A stretch of DNA of 64,000 nt from contig NZ_KL647132.1 in the NCBI RefSeq assembly GCF_000725805.1, positions 248,001 to 312,000 on the forward strand. The letters are read 5' to 3'. A program made the translations under genes and the position numbers. The notes beneath the pieces are model-generated. The model was given only the letters and a program-made list of their open reading frames with translations, was not told the origin of the DNA and did no database searches. The stretch is from Streptomyces xanthophaeus (GTDB taxonomy: Bacteria; Actinomycetota; Actinomycetes; Streptomycetales; Streptomycetaceae). Below, one piece after another: positions 12,230 through 21,627 of this stretch (position 1 is the stretch's first letter; each line of letters starts with the position of its first letter).

Positions 12230-13428
12230 TGGCCGAGCCGCCCGCCGGACCGCTGCGGGGGCTGCGCGTCCTCGACCTCGCCACCCTCTTCGCCGGGCCG
12301 CTGGCCGCCACCCTGCTCGGTGACTTCGGCGCCGAGGTCGTGAAGGTGGAGCATCCCGGCCGGCCCGACCCCTCCCGGGGCCACGGCCCCGCCAAGGACG
12401 GCATCGGCCTGTGGTGGAAGCTGCTCGGCCGGAACAAGCGGACGATGACCCTCGACCTGTCGGTGCCCGGCGGCCGGGACACCCTGCTGCGTCTGGCGGC
12501 CACCGCCGACGTGATCGTCGAGAACTTCCGCCCCGGCACCCTGGAGAAGTGGGGGCTGGGCTGGCCCGAGCTGTCGGCCGTCAACCCCCGGCTGGTCCTG
12601 GCCCGGGTCACGGCCTTCGGCCAGCAGGGCCCGTACGCGCACCGGCCCGGCTTCGGCACCCTCGCCGAGGCGATGAGCGGCTTCGCCGCGATCACCGGGG
12701 AGCCTGAGGGCCCGCCCACCCTGCCGCCGTTCGGGCTCGCGGACTCCATCGCCGCGCTGACCACCGCGTACGCCGTGATGACCGCGCTGGCCGGGCGCGA
12801 GCGCACCGGGCACGGGCAGGTCGTGGACCTGGCCATCATCGAGCCGATCCTCACCGTGCTCGGCCCGCACCCGCTCTGGTACGACCAGCTCGGCTACGTC
12901 CAGCCGCGCACCGGCAACCGCTCCTCGAACAACGCGCCCCGCAACACCTACCGCAGTGCGGACGGGCGCTGGCTGGCCGTCTCGGCCTCCGCGCAGTCCA
13001 TCGCCGAACGGGTGGTGCGGCTGGTGGGGCGGCCCGAGCTGATCGACGAGCCCTGGTTCGCGTCCGGCACGGAGCGGGCCGCCCACGGGCACGTCCTGGA
13101 CGAGGCGGTGGGCGGCTGGATCGCCCGGCACAAGGCGGACGAGGTGGTCGCGGCCTTCGAGGAGGCCGAGGCGGCCGTGGCGCTGGTGTACGACGTGCGG
13201 GACGTGATGGAGGATCCGCAGTTCGCCGCGCTGGACACGGTCACCGAGGTGCAGGATCCGGAGCTCGGCCCGCTGCGGATGCAGAACGTCCTGTTCAGGC
13301 TCTCCGAGACTCCGGGGGCGATCCGCTGGGCGGGCCGCCCGCACGGCGCGGACACCGAGGAGGTGCTGACCGAGCTGGGGCTGACCCCGGCCGAGGTCAC
13401 CGCGCTCCGCACCGAGGGGGCGCTGTGA
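12229..13428 (+). CDS. CaiB/BaiF family (class III) CoA transferase
   Basis: A 399-residue class III CoA transferase, which moves CoA between carboxylic acids. It shows the family start RVLDLATLFAGPLAATLLGD, then EVVKVEHPGRPD, ENFRPGTLEKWGLG and a central FGLADSIAALTTAYAV, whose Asp is the expected acyl-carrying nucleophile. Its ATG overlaps the kinase stop by one base (TGATG). The next gene is a CitE-like lyase, so the two probably act in sequence: CoA activation of an acid, then C-C cleavage. The acid is unknown; formyl-CoA, malate or itaconate-type substrates are all possible within the family. Confidence 0.87.
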   Translation: MAEPPAGPLRGLRVLDLATLFAGPLAATLLGDFGAEVVKVEHPGRPDPSRGHGPAKDGIGLWWKLLGRNKRTMTLDLSVPGGRDTLLRLAATADVIVENFRPGTLEKWGLGWPELSAVNPRLVLARVTAFGQQGPYAHRPGFGTLAEAMSGFAAITGEPEGPPTLPPFGLADSIAALTTAYAVMTALAGRERTGHGQVVDLAIIEPILTVLGPHPLWYDQLGYVQPRTGNRSSNNAPRNTYRSADGRWLAVSASAQSIAERVVRLVGRPELIDEPWFASGTERAAHGHVLDEAVGGWIARHKADEVVAAFEEAEAAVALVYDVRDVMEDPQFAALDTVTEVQDPELGPLRMQNVLFRLSETPGAIRWAGRPHGADTEEVLTELGLTPAEVTALRTEGAL

Positions 13429-14240
13429 TCCTGACCTGGCTGTACGCCCCGGGCGACCGTCCTGCGGTGGTGGCCAAGGCCCTCGGCTGCGGGGCCGACG
13501 CCGTCATCGTGGACCTGGAGGACGCGGTGCCGGCCTCCCGCAAGGAGTACGCCCGCGCCGCGACGGCCGAACTGCTCGCCGAGCGGCCCCCGGTCCCCGT
13601 GCACGTCCGGGTGAACGCCCTGGCCTCGCCCTGGGGCGGCGTCGACCTGACCGCGCTGGCGCCCTGCCGCGGGCTGGCCGGGCTGCGGCTGCCCAAGATC
13701 AGCGCCCCGGAGCAGGTCGCGGCGGTCGCCGACCGCACCGGGGGGGTCGCCCTGTACGCCCTGCTGGAATCCGCGCTGGGTGTGGAGCGCGCCTACGAGA
13801 TCGCCCGCGCGCACCCCGCCCTGCGCGGGCTCTCCCTCGGCGAGGCGGACCTGCGGGCCGACCTGGCCGTCAGCGCGGAGACGGGCCTGGACTGGTGCCG
13901 CTCCCGGGTGGTGGTCGCGGCCCGCGCCGCCGGGCTGGTCCCGCCGGCCCAGTCGGTGTTCCCCGACATTCGGGACCTGGAGGCGCTGGCCGTCTCCTGC
14001 TCGCGGGGCCGCTCCCTCGGCTTCCTGGGGCGGGCGGCGATCCACCCCCGGCAACTGCCGGTGATCGAGCAGGCCTACCTGCCCGCTCCCGCAGAGGTCA
14101 CCGCGGCCCGGGAGGTGCTGGCCGCGGCCCGCGCCACGCCCGGGGCGCTGGCGCTGCCCGACGGGCGTTTCGTGGATCCTGCCGTGGTCGCCGCCGCGCA
14201 CCGCACCCTCGCACTGGCCGCGCGGGTCCCCGCGCACTGA
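13425..14240 (+). CDS. CitE-like HpcH/HpaI family CoA-ester lyase
   Basis: A 271-residue CitE-type protein starting at GTG inside the previous stop (GTGA). Family members cleave or hydrolyse malyl-, citramalyl- or citryl-CoA-like thioesters using Mg. Visible motifs are LYAPGDRP at the start, VIVDLEDAVP with the metal-adjacent Glu-Asp, HVRVNAL, LRLPKIS, LLESALG with a metal-binding Glu, and GRAAIHPRQLPVIE near the C-terminus. No CitD or CitF partners are present, so this is a stand-alone lyase or thioesterase, not citrate lyase. It ends the seven-gene operon and is followed by a strong bidirectional hairpin. Confidence 0.86.
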   Translation: MILTWLYAPGDRPAVVAKALGCGADAVIVDLEDAVPASRKEYARAATAELLAERPPVPVHVRVNALASPWGGVDLTALAPCRGLAGLRLPKISAPEQVAAVADRTGGVALYALLESALGVERAYEIARAHPALRGLSLGEADLRADLAVSAETGLDWCRSRVVVAARAAGLVPPAQSVFPDIRDLEALAVSCSRGRSLGFLGRAAIHPRQLPVIEQAYLPAPAEVTAAREVLAAARATPGALALPDGRFVDPAVVAAAHRTLALAARVPAH

Positions 14241-14258
14241 CCGCGGCCGGCCGCGCAA

Positions 14259-14300
14259 CGTGAAGGGGGCGCCGCGGTGTGCGCGGCGCCCCCTTTCACG
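14259..14300. terminator. Bidirectional hairpin between the CitE-like gene and lgt
   Basis: CGTGAAGGGGGCGCCGCG pairs with the complementary 3' arm around a GTGTG loop, with only one bulged T. It lies exactly between two convergent genes and could serve both. There is no U-tract, as is common in Streptomyces. Confidence 0.8.
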
Positions 14301-14311
14301 GATCGTTGCGG

Positions 14312-15352
14312 TCAGAGCTTCTTGGGCTCCGGGGCTTCGCCCTCGGTCGGGTGCTTCTTGCTCAGGTCGGCCTTGGCGGGCTCGCCGTTCGTCGCCACGG
14401 ACGCCTCGACCTTGTCCTGCGCCTCGTCCTGCGCCTTGTCCTGGTCGTCGTCCTCCGCGCCGGAAGGGGCAGTGGTGTCCGCGGACCCGTCCCCGGCCGG
14501 GACCTTCGCGTCCGCGTCCGCACCGCCGGAGGTGTCCGGCTCGACGATCTCCTCGCGGCCCGGCCGCAGCTTCGCCGACAGCACCAGGTAGACCACGGCC
14601 AGGACGAAGACGACGATCGAGGTCCACACGTTGAGCCGCAGGCCCAGGATGTGGTGCGCCTCGTCGACCCGCATGTACTCGATCCAGCCGCGGCCGACGC
14701 AGTACGCGGCGACGTACAGGGCGAAGGCCCGTCCGTGGCCGAGCTTGAAGCGGCGGTCGGCCCAGATCACCAGTACGGCGACGCCGATGCACCACAGCGA
14801 CTCGTAGAGGAAGGTCGGGTGGTAGGTCCCGGCGACCCGGTTCGGGCCCTCGCTGATCTCCACCGCCCACGGCAGATCGGTGGCGCGGCCGTACAGCTCC
14901 TGGTTGAACCAGTTGCCCCAGCGGCCGCAGGCCTGGGCCAGGGCGATGCCCGGGGCCAGGGCGTCGGCCCAGGCCGGCAGCGGGATGCCGCGCAGCCTGC
15001 AGCCGATCCAGGCGCCGACCGCGCCCAGCGCGATCGCGCCCCAGATACCGAGGCCGCCTTCCCAGATCTTGAAGGCGTCGACCCAGTTGCGGCCCTCGCC
15101 GAAGTAGAGCTGGTAGTCGGTGATCACGTGGTAGAGGCGACCGCCGACCAGGCCGAACGGCACTGCCCACACAGCGATGTCCGCGACCGTGCCCGGCTTT
15201 CCGCCGCGCGCGATCCACCGCTTGTTGCCGAGCCAGACAGCGACGAAGACGCCGAGAATGATGCAGAACGCGTAGCCGCGCAGCGGGATCGGTCCGAGAT
15301 GGATCACGCCGGTCGACGGGCTGGGGATGTAAGCAATGTCCATGGCAGACAT
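14312..15352 (-). CDS. lgt: Prolipoprotein diacylglyceryl transferase
   Basis: This enzyme transfers diacylglycerol from phosphatidylglycerol to the lipobox cysteine of prolipoproteins in the plasma membrane. The product has 346 residues with about seven hydrophobic helices and the Lgt signature GRWGNWFNQELYG; the conserved HVITDY motif precedes it. The C-terminal ~80 residues are an acidic, Asp/Glu/Ala-rich cytoplasmic tail (DDDQDKAQDEAQDKVE) absent from proteobacterial Lgt. The ATG at 15352 (MSAMDIAYIP) has AGGG 7 nt upstream and was preferred over a start 20 codons earlier. The lspA gene for the next lipoprotein step is also in this window, at 59.4 kb. Confidence 0.95.
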   Translation of the reverse strand: MSAMDIAYIPSPSTGVIHLGPIPLRGYAFCIILGVFVAVWLGNKRWIARGGKPGTVADIAVWAVPFGLVGGRLYHVITDYQLYFGEGRNWVDAFKIWEGGLGIWGAIALGAVGAWIGCRLRGIPLPAWADALAPGIALAQACGRWGNWFNQELYGRATDLPWAVEISEGPNRVAGTYHPTFLYESLWCIGVAVLVIWADRRFKLGHGRAFALYVAAYCVGRGWIEYMRVDEAHHILGLRLNVWTSIVVFVLAVVYLVLSAKLRPGREEIVEPDTSGGADADAKVPAGDGSADTTAPSGAEDDDQDKAQDEAQDKVEASVATNGEPAKADLSKKHPTEGEAPEPKKL

Positions 15353-15460
15353 GACGCTACCCTGCCGGGCGGTGCTGACCGCAACCGCCCGGCAAGCCGA
15401 AACCAAATCCACACACGGCCCGCGGGGTCGCGCTCACCCGCCGACCCCCACCGAGCCGCC

Positions 15461-16471
15461 CTACGGGGCCGTCCTCGACCCTGCGCCCGAGGACCCGGAC
15501 GAGGCCGAGGAGGAGGCCGAGGAGGAGGGCGAGGACTTCGTCCCGGAGCCCGAGCGTGTGCCCGTCCCGGCCGACGGCGAGGACTTGTCCGACCCCTTGT
15601 CCGACCCCTTGTCCGATTCCTTGTCCGACCCCTTCTTGGCCCCGGAGCCCGACACCCCTCCGTCTGCGCCGCCGGGGTCCTTCGCCGCCGCCTCCACCTG
15701 AGCCTTGAGCTTCTGCGGGGTCAGCGGATTCGCCTGGTCGGCGAAGATGTCCTTGCCGTCCAGCAGCACGGTCGGGGTGCCCCGGAACTTGCCGGCCCGG
15801 AAGGCCTCCTGCGACTTGCCCACCCAGCTGTTGTGCGTGCCGTCCGCGACGCAGGAACGGAAGGCCGGGGTGTCCAGCCCGTCGACCTTGCCCGCCAGCT
15901 CCAGCAGCTTGGCGTCCTTGCCGTAGGCGTCGTCGACCTCCTGCGGCTGGTTCTGGAAGAGCACGTCGTGGTAGGCGGTGAACTTGCCGGCGTCCTGCGC
16001 GCAGGCCGCCGCATTGGCGCTCTTCAGGGAGCCGCTGCCGCCCATGTTCCCGTCGATGAGCGTGACCAGGTGGTAGTCCACCTTGAGCAGCCCCTTGGCC
16101 TCCAGGTCGTGGATCGTGTCCCGGTAGTTGTCCTCGAAGGCCTTGCACGCGGGGCAGCGGAAGTCCTCCCACACCGTCAGGGTGGACTTGGCCTCGCCCT
16201 TGCCCGTCTGGATGGCGAGCGCGTCCTTGCCGGAGGCCCCGGAGGGGGCGACCACCGGGCCGTCCTTGGCGGAGTCGCCGCTCTTGCCGGTGTTGGCCGC
16301 GATCAGGCCGACGACGGCGGCCAGGCCGAGCACGCCGACCACCGCCGCCGACACGACGAGGGTCCGCCGGCGCTTGTCCCGGGTCTTCTGCCGCTCGCGC
16401 TCCATCTGGAGTCGCTCCCGGGCCGATCGTTTCGTCGCATCGCGGTTCGCACCGTCGTTCTTCTCGCTCAC
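15461..16471 (-). CDS. DsbA-like membrane-anchored thioredoxin-fold protein
   Basis: A 336-residue thiol-disulfide oxidoreductase-like protein. A charged cytoplasmic start rich in Arg and Lys leads to one membrane helix (LVVSAAVVGVLGLAAVVGLI), placing the rest outside the cell. The thioredoxin-fold active site is FRCPACKAF, a CxxC, with the cis-Pro loop in FRGTPTVLLDG. The last ~55 residues are Ser/Gly/Lys-rich with repeats of GSDK. The start is a GTG at 16471 (SEKNDGANR follows); the ribosome binding site is poor. It sits between trpA and lgt, separated from trpA by a strong hairpin. A homologue with a similar N-terminus is at 45.2 kb. Confidence 0.87.
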   Translation of the reverse strand: MSEKNDGANRDATKRSARERLQMERERQKTRDKRRRTLVVSAAVVGVLGLAAVVGLIAANTGKSGDSAKDGPVVAPSGASGKDALAIQTGKGEAKSTLTVWEDFRCPACKAFEDNYRDTIHDLEAKGLLKVDYHLVTLIDGNMGGSGSLKSANAAACAQDAGKFTAYHDVLFQNQPQEVDDAYGKDAKLLELAGKVDGLDTPAFRSCVADGTHNSWVGKSQEAFRAGKFRGTPTVLLDGKDIFADQANPLTPQKLKAQVEAAAKDPGGADGGVSGSGAKKGSDKESDKGSDKGSDKSSPSAGTGTRSGSGTKSSPSSSASSSASSGSSGAGSRTAP

Positions 16472-16485
16472 GTTCGGCCAAACGA

Positions 16486-16515
16486 AGCGGGGAGGCACTC
16501 GCGTGCCTCCCCGCT
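16486..16515. terminator. Perfect 13-bp hairpin after trpA
   Basis: AGCGGGGAGGCAC and GTGCCTCCCCGCT pair perfectly around TCGC. It lies between the end of trpA and the start of the DsbA-like gene and probably ends most trp transcripts. Confidence 0.8.
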
Positions 16516-16566
16516 CCCACTTCCACCCGATCGGGCTACAGAACCCGCCCGGCGAACCGCTGTGCG

Positions 16567-17405
16567 TCAGCTCCTGCGTACGCCTTCCGCAAGCTCGCCC
16601 GCCAGGGACCGCACCGCGGCGAGCCCGGCGGGCAGGTCCGGCGCGTCCAGGAGCAGCTTCACGAAGGCCGAGCCGACGATCACGCCGTCGGCGAAGGCCG
16701 CGACCTCCTTGGCCTGCGCCGCGTTGGACACGCCCAGCCCGACGCAGACCGGCAGGCCCTCCCGGGCGCCGGGGGTGGCGCGGGTGCGCTCCACGAGGTC
16801 CTGGGCCTGGTTGCCGACCGACTCCCGGGTGCCGGTGACACCCATCAGGGAGGCGGCGTAGACGAAGCCGGAACCGGCCTCCGTGATGGTGGCCAGGCGC
16901 TCGTCCTTGCTGCTGGGAGCCACGACGAACACGGTCGCCAGACCGTGCTCGTCCGCGTGCTCGCGCCACAGCGCGGACTCCTGGACCGGCAGGTCCGGCA
17001 GGATGCAGCCGGCGCCGCCCGCCTCGGCCAGCTCGGCGGCGAACCGCTCCACGCCGTAGCGGTCGATGGGGTTCCAGTAGGTCATCACCAGGACCGGGGC
17101 GCCGGTGGCCGCGTGGGCCTCGCGGACGGTGCGCAGCACGTCGGCGATCTTGACGCCGCCGCGCAGGGCGATGTCGTCGGCGGTCTGGATGATCGCGCCG
17201 TCCAGGACCGGGTCGCTGTGCGGGAGGCCGATCTCGACCACGTCCGCGCCGCCCTCGATGACGGCCTTGACGGCCTCGATGGCCCCGTCCACGGTCGGGA
17301 ACCCGGCCGGGAGGTAGGCGACGAGGGCCGCGCGGTCCTCGGACTTCGTCTTGGCGAGGGTGTCCTTCAGCAGCTGGATGCGCCCGGTCTTCTCGCTGGC
17401 CGTGC

Positions 17406-17409
<4 letters not shown>
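16567..17409 (-). CDS. trpA: Tryptophan synthase alpha subunit
   Basis: This subunit cleaves indole-3-glycerol phosphate to indole and glyceraldehyde 3-phosphate and passes indole to TrpB through a tunnel. The 280-residue product has [10 protein letters not shown] at the start, the catalytic Glu in [11 protein letters not shown], the catalytic Asp in PVLDGAIIQ, and the phosphate-binding VCVGLGVSN and [12 protein letters not shown] at 17409 overlaps the trpB stop (GTGA), so the two subunits are translationally coupled, consistent with the alpha2-beta2 complex. Confidence 0.96.
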
Positions 17410-18650
<1,241 letters not shown>

Positions 18651-18855
18651 GCCCAGTACTCCTACGGATGCGTGGTGCGGCGGGGGTTTTCACCGTATTG
18701 CGCCGCCCGCCCGTGACGCGCACACCCCGCTGGGGCATGCCGTGCGTACGGCAGGGGGCGGCCCGTGCCCGGAGCCGGCGGCCCGGGCTGCGGACCGTAC
18801 GGGAACAGCCCTCGGGGCGCCCTGCCTCGCAGCAGGGACCGCCCGGCGTTCCTCG

Positions 18856-19065
18856 TTACAGCGCGCTTCCGCGACGCCATCGCATGCCGTTGACCTGACC
18901 GGGCTCGGAGCCGATCACGTACCGGACCCGCCGCCCGTGCACGCGCCGGGCCGGGGCGCGGCAGCCGCGAGGGCGGCAGCCGCGCGCCAGGGGCGCGTGC
19001 GCCGTCGGCACGGCGGCACGGCCGGAGCCGGGCCGGGTGCGGACGGAGGAGCGGTCGTGGGCCAT
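18856..19065 (-). CDS. trpM: Tryptophan biosynthesis modulator TrpM
   Basis: A small basic 69-residue protein between trpC and trpB. Its C-terminal half, with GCRPRGCRAPARRVHGRR and then YVIGSEPGQVNGMRWRRG, is the conserved part of the actinomycete TrpM family, named for its effect on tryptophan synthesis in S. coelicolor. It is very Arg-rich with two cysteines. It starts 9 nt after trpC ends, so it is in the same transcript. The biochemical role is not evident from sequence. The family assignment rests on position and remembered conserved residues. Confidence 0.8.
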   Translation of the reverse strand: MAHDRSSVRTRPGSGRAAVPTAHAPLARGCRPRGCRAPARRVHGRRVRYVIGSEPGQVNGMRWRRGSAL

Positions 19066-19074
19066 GGGTGCGGG

Positions 19075-19884
19075 TCAGCTCCGCCCGTGGCGCAGGGCGG
19101 GGTGGGCCCCGGCGGCGACGAGGTCGGCCACGGCCGACTTCGGGTCGCGGCCGGTGACCAGGGACTCCCCGACCAGGACGGCGTCGGCGCCCTCGTTGGC
19201 GTAGGCGATCAGGTCGTGCGGTCCGCGGATGCCGGACTCGGCGACCTTGACGATGTGGGCGGGGATCTCCGGGACGACGCGCTCGAAGGTGGAGCGGTCG
19301 ACCTTCAGGTCCTTGAGGTTGCGGGCGTTGACGCCGATGATCTTGGCGCCGGCGGCGACCGCGCGCTCGACCTCCTCCTCGTCGTGGACCTCGACGAGCG
19401 GGGTGAGGCCGATGGACTCGGCCCGCTCGATGAGGGAGACGAGCGCCTCCTGCTCCAGGGCCGCGACGATCAGCAGCGCGAGGTCTGCGCCGTAGGCGCG
19501 GGCCTCCCACAGCTGGTACGCGGTGACGATGAAGTCCTTGCGCAGGATCGGGATGTCCACGCGGGCGCGGACTGCCTCCAGGTCGGCCAGCGAGCCGCCG
19601 AAACGACGCTGTTCGGTGAGGACGGAGATGACCGCCGCACCGCCCGCCTCGTAGTCCGCGGCGAGCCCGGCCGGATCGGCGATCGCGGCCAGCGCGCCCT
19701 TGGACGGGCTGGACCGCTTGACCTCGCAGATCACCTTGACGCTGTCGCCGCGCAGGGCAGCGACGCCGTCCTTGGCCTGGGGCGCCTTGGCGGCACGCTC
19801 CTTGAGCTCGTCGAGGCTCACGCGGGCCTGCCGTTCGGCAAGGTCTTCGCGGACCCCTTCGATGATCTCGTCGAGCACACTCAC
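19075..19884 (-). CDS. trpC: Indole-3-glycerol phosphate synthase
   Basis: This enzyme closes the indole ring from CdRP with loss of CO2 and water. The 269-residue TIM barrel carries [13 protein letters not shown] (the catalytic Lys motif), [33 protein letters not shown] and VAESGIRG. It is monofunctional, without a fused TrpF domain, and no trpF occurs in the window; PriA is expected to make its substrate. The GTG at 19884 (SVLDEI follows) has a GGGGGCC-type purine-rich stretch upstream. It is probably the first structural gene of the trpC-trpM-trpB-trpA unit. Confidence 0.96.
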   Translation of the reverse strand: MSVLDEIIEGVREDLAERQARVSLDELKERAAKAPQAKDGVAALRGDSVKVICEVKRSSPSKGALAAIADPAGLAADYEAGGAAVISVLTEQRRFGGSLADLEAVRARVDIPILRKDFIVTAYQLWEARAYGADLALLIVAALEQEALVSLIERAESIGLTPLVEVHDEEEVERAVAAGAKIIGVNARNLKDLKVDRSTFERVVPEIPAHIVKVAESGIRGPHDLIAYANEGADAVLVGESLVTGRDPKSAVADLVAAGAHPALRHGRS

Positions 19885-19921
19885 GCGAGCGGCCCCCTTC
19901 CGGGTTGATGACGGTCGGCCG

Positions 19922-19947
19922 CCTTGCAGACACGTACAACTGCAAGG
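19922..19947 (-). promoter_or_regulatory. Hairpin in the trpC leader
   Basis: CCTTGCAG and CTGCAAGG form a perfect 8-bp stem around a 10-nt loop, about 40-60 nt before the trpC GTG. A short reading frame (MSSYWDDVNR, 21 codons at 19955-20020) precedes it. The arrangement resembles a leader region, but only one Trp codon is present and no U-tract follows. Confidence 0.25.
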
Positions 19948-20040
19948 TCAGCACTCAAATGGTATCCGCAGGAGGCCTTGCTCTCCGCACGCGGTTGACG
20001 TCGTCCCAGTAACTGGACATTCGGAATCCGGGCTTCATAT

Positions 20041-20056
20041 GGCCTGCTGACAGGCC
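20041..20056. terminator. Short hairpin after the DUF2752 gene
   Basis: GGCCTG-CTGA-CAGGCC is a perfect 6-bp stem with a 4-nt loop, directly after the DUF2752 stop at 20057 in the direction of transcription. It probably separates that gene from the trpC leader. Confidence 0.55.
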
Positions 20057-20512
20057 TCAGGGCGCCAGCGCGGAGCCGAAAGAAAGATTTCGGATCACGG
20101 CGAAAACCAGGGCCGCGGCGCCGATCCCCCACCAGTAGCGCGGTGCCAGGGAGATCCCCGGCAGGGGCCCTCCGCGGGCCGCCCGCAGCAGCCACAGGGC
20201 CATGTATCCGGCGAAGACGAAGTAGCCCGCGACGGCCACGGCATTTGCCCCGAAAGCTGTGATCAGATCGCCGTGGGCGAACGCGTGCGCGCTGCGCAGG
20301 CCGCCGCAGCCGGGGCACAGCAGGCCGGTCAGCCGGAAGAGCGGGCACACCGGGTAGTGGCCGGGCTCGTTCGGGTCCACGGCGCCCACGTAGCCGAAGG
20401 CGGCGACGGCCCCGGCCAGTACCAGGACGGGCGCGGCCATCCGTCGGACCAGGCCGGCCCGGGCGGCTTCGGGGGTACGGGAGGCGTCCACGCGCTGATT
20501 CTCTCCGCTCAT
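20057..20512 (-). CDS. DUF2752 membrane protein
   Basis: A 151-residue protein with three or four hydrophobic segments and the DUF2752 hallmark CPLFRLTGLLCPGCGGLRSA, in which a CPxCGG motif lies at the mouth of a helix. The function of the family is unknown. The ATG at 20512 (MSGENQRVDA) was chosen because upstream in-frame sequence crosses a hairpin and the previous gene. It lies between the HGxxPAAW gene and trpC, a conserved place in Streptomyces. Confidence 0.82.
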   Translation of the reverse strand: MSGENQRVDASRTPEAARAGLVRRMAAPVLVLAGAVAAFGYVGAVDPNEPGHYPVCPLFRLTGLLCPGCGGLRSAHAFAHGDLITAFGANAVAVAGYFVFAGYMALWLLRAARGGPLPGISLAPRYWWGIGAAALVFAVIRNLSFGSALAP

Positions 20513-20516
20513 GACA

Positions 20517-20546
20517 AAAGGCGCAGCCCGACGGGGCCGCGCCTTT
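20517..20546. terminator. Hairpin between the HGxxPAAW and DUF2752 genes
   Basis: AAAGGCGC-A-GCCC pairs with GGGC-C-GCGCCTTT around GACG with a single mismatch. It lies just after the HGxxPAAW stop and may end or attenuate that transcript. Confidence 0.6.
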
Positions 20547-20577
20547 CGGCTGCTCCGGAACCGCCCCGGCCGGGCGC

Positions 20578-20829
20578 TCAGACCTTGGCGGGGACCTTGG
20601 AGGCGGCGATGACCTCGGCGAGGTCCGTGTAGGTGGCCTTCGGCGCACCCATGCCCGCGGCCTTCATCGCCATGCCGACGACACCACCGAGCACGACGAC
20701 ACCCAGACCGAGCCAGAACCCGAGCTGGTTCGCCAGCACCATGAAGGCACCGGAGATGCAGAAACCGATGAAGGCGATGATGACACCGGTCCAGGCGGCC
20801 GGGGTGTGTCCGTGTGAAGTGCCCGCCAT
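20578..20829 (-). CDS. HGxxPAAW family small membrane protein
   Basis: An 83-residue protein beginning MAGTSHGHTPAAWTG, the signature that names the HGxxPAAW family of actinomycetes. Two hydrophobic helices follow (roughly residues 14-35 and 39-58), then a short polar tail (TYTDLAEVIAASKVP). GAGGAG lies 7 nt before the ATG. The function is unknown; the conserved place beside trp genes does not by itself imply a role in tryptophan synthesis. Confidence 0.85.
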   Translation of the reverse strand: MAGTSHGHTPAAWTGVIIAFIGFCISGAFMVLANQLGFWLGLGVVVLGGVVGMAMKAAGMGAPKATYTDLAEVIAASKVPAKV

Positions 20830-20944
20830 GAGTTGCTCCTCGTTGCTCTGTCTGCTCTGTCGCACGTGGTGGGTAGAACGCTCGGGGCCATTGTCCCGCA
20901 CCGGGCGGTGCCGCCGTCCACGGGGGTCCGGTCGGCACACGGGG

Positions 20945-21604
20945 TCAGCGGGTCGGATCCTCTCCGCGGTCCAGAGCCTTCCACAGATCCTCCGGCCGCT
21001 CCGGATCAACCGCCGCGGCGGCGCGCTTGCGCGGGCTTCCGTCACGCTCGTAGCGGCCCCCCATCGCGGGCCAGCCACGGCCGAAGCACAGGGCGAGCAG
21101 TCCGGCGACCAGGATCAGGGCGCCGCCGCCGGCCGTCACGTACGGCCACGCCGTGTGGGTCAGCCCGGCCACCTGCGCGGCGCTGTCCGCCGTCGTCCGG
21201 GCGGCCTCCGCGTCCAGGGCCTGGCGGTCGTCCGCGGCGAAGACGGCGCCCAGCGCCGCGCCCAGGCCGCTCAGCGCGAGCAGCGCGGAGACCAGCAGCC
21301 GCCCCTTGCCCCGTACGGCGAACACGGCCACCAGCGCGGCCAGGCCCACGATGGCCAGCGCCGCCGGGAGCCCGGTGACGGCCCGCCCGTCCGCGGTCAG
21401 CGGCAGCGCGCCGCCGCCGACGGCCGCGGTGCCGCGGGCCCAGACCCGGCCGGAGGCGAGCAGGACGACGGTCGCGCCGAGGCCCCCGAGCAGCAGCGCG
21501 GCCGCCACACTGCGGCGGCTGCTGCGGCTGTCGGGGCCGGCGGGCGCCTGCGGGCCCTCGGGCTCGGAGGCGTCATCGTTTCGGGGCGGGGGTACGGCGC
21601 TCAC
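20945..21604 (-). CDS. TIGR02234-type Trp-region membrane protein
   Basis: A ~219-residue membrane protein with four hydrophobic segments, a Pro-rich N-terminus and a charged C-terminal tail (PERPEDLWKALDRGEDPTR). It matches the family of hypothetical membrane proteins conserved near actinomycete trp genes (TIGR02234). Two GTG starts are possible, at 21613 and 21604; the latter has GGGGAT at a usual distance and was chosen. It follows trpE by about 24 nt, so it is probably in the same transcript. The function is unknown. Confidence 0.82.
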   Translation of the reverse strand: MSAVPPPRNDDASEPEGPQAPAGPDSRSSRRSVAAALLLGGLGATVVLLASGRVWARGTAAVGGGALPLTADGRAVTGLPAALAIVGLAALVAVFAVRGKGRLLVSALLALSGLGAALGAVFAADDRQALDAEAARTTADSAAQVAGLTHTAWPYVTAGGGALILVAGLLALCFGRGWPAMGGRYERDGSPRKRAAAAVDPERPEDLWKALDRGEDPTR

Positions 21605-21627
21605 GTATCCCACTATCCCCTACGCCC

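Noticed and set aside
18651..18855. Attenuator in the gap before trpB
   Set aside because: Only a weak 6-bp hairpin (18820-18837) and no Trp-rich leader peptide or T-box sequence were seen.
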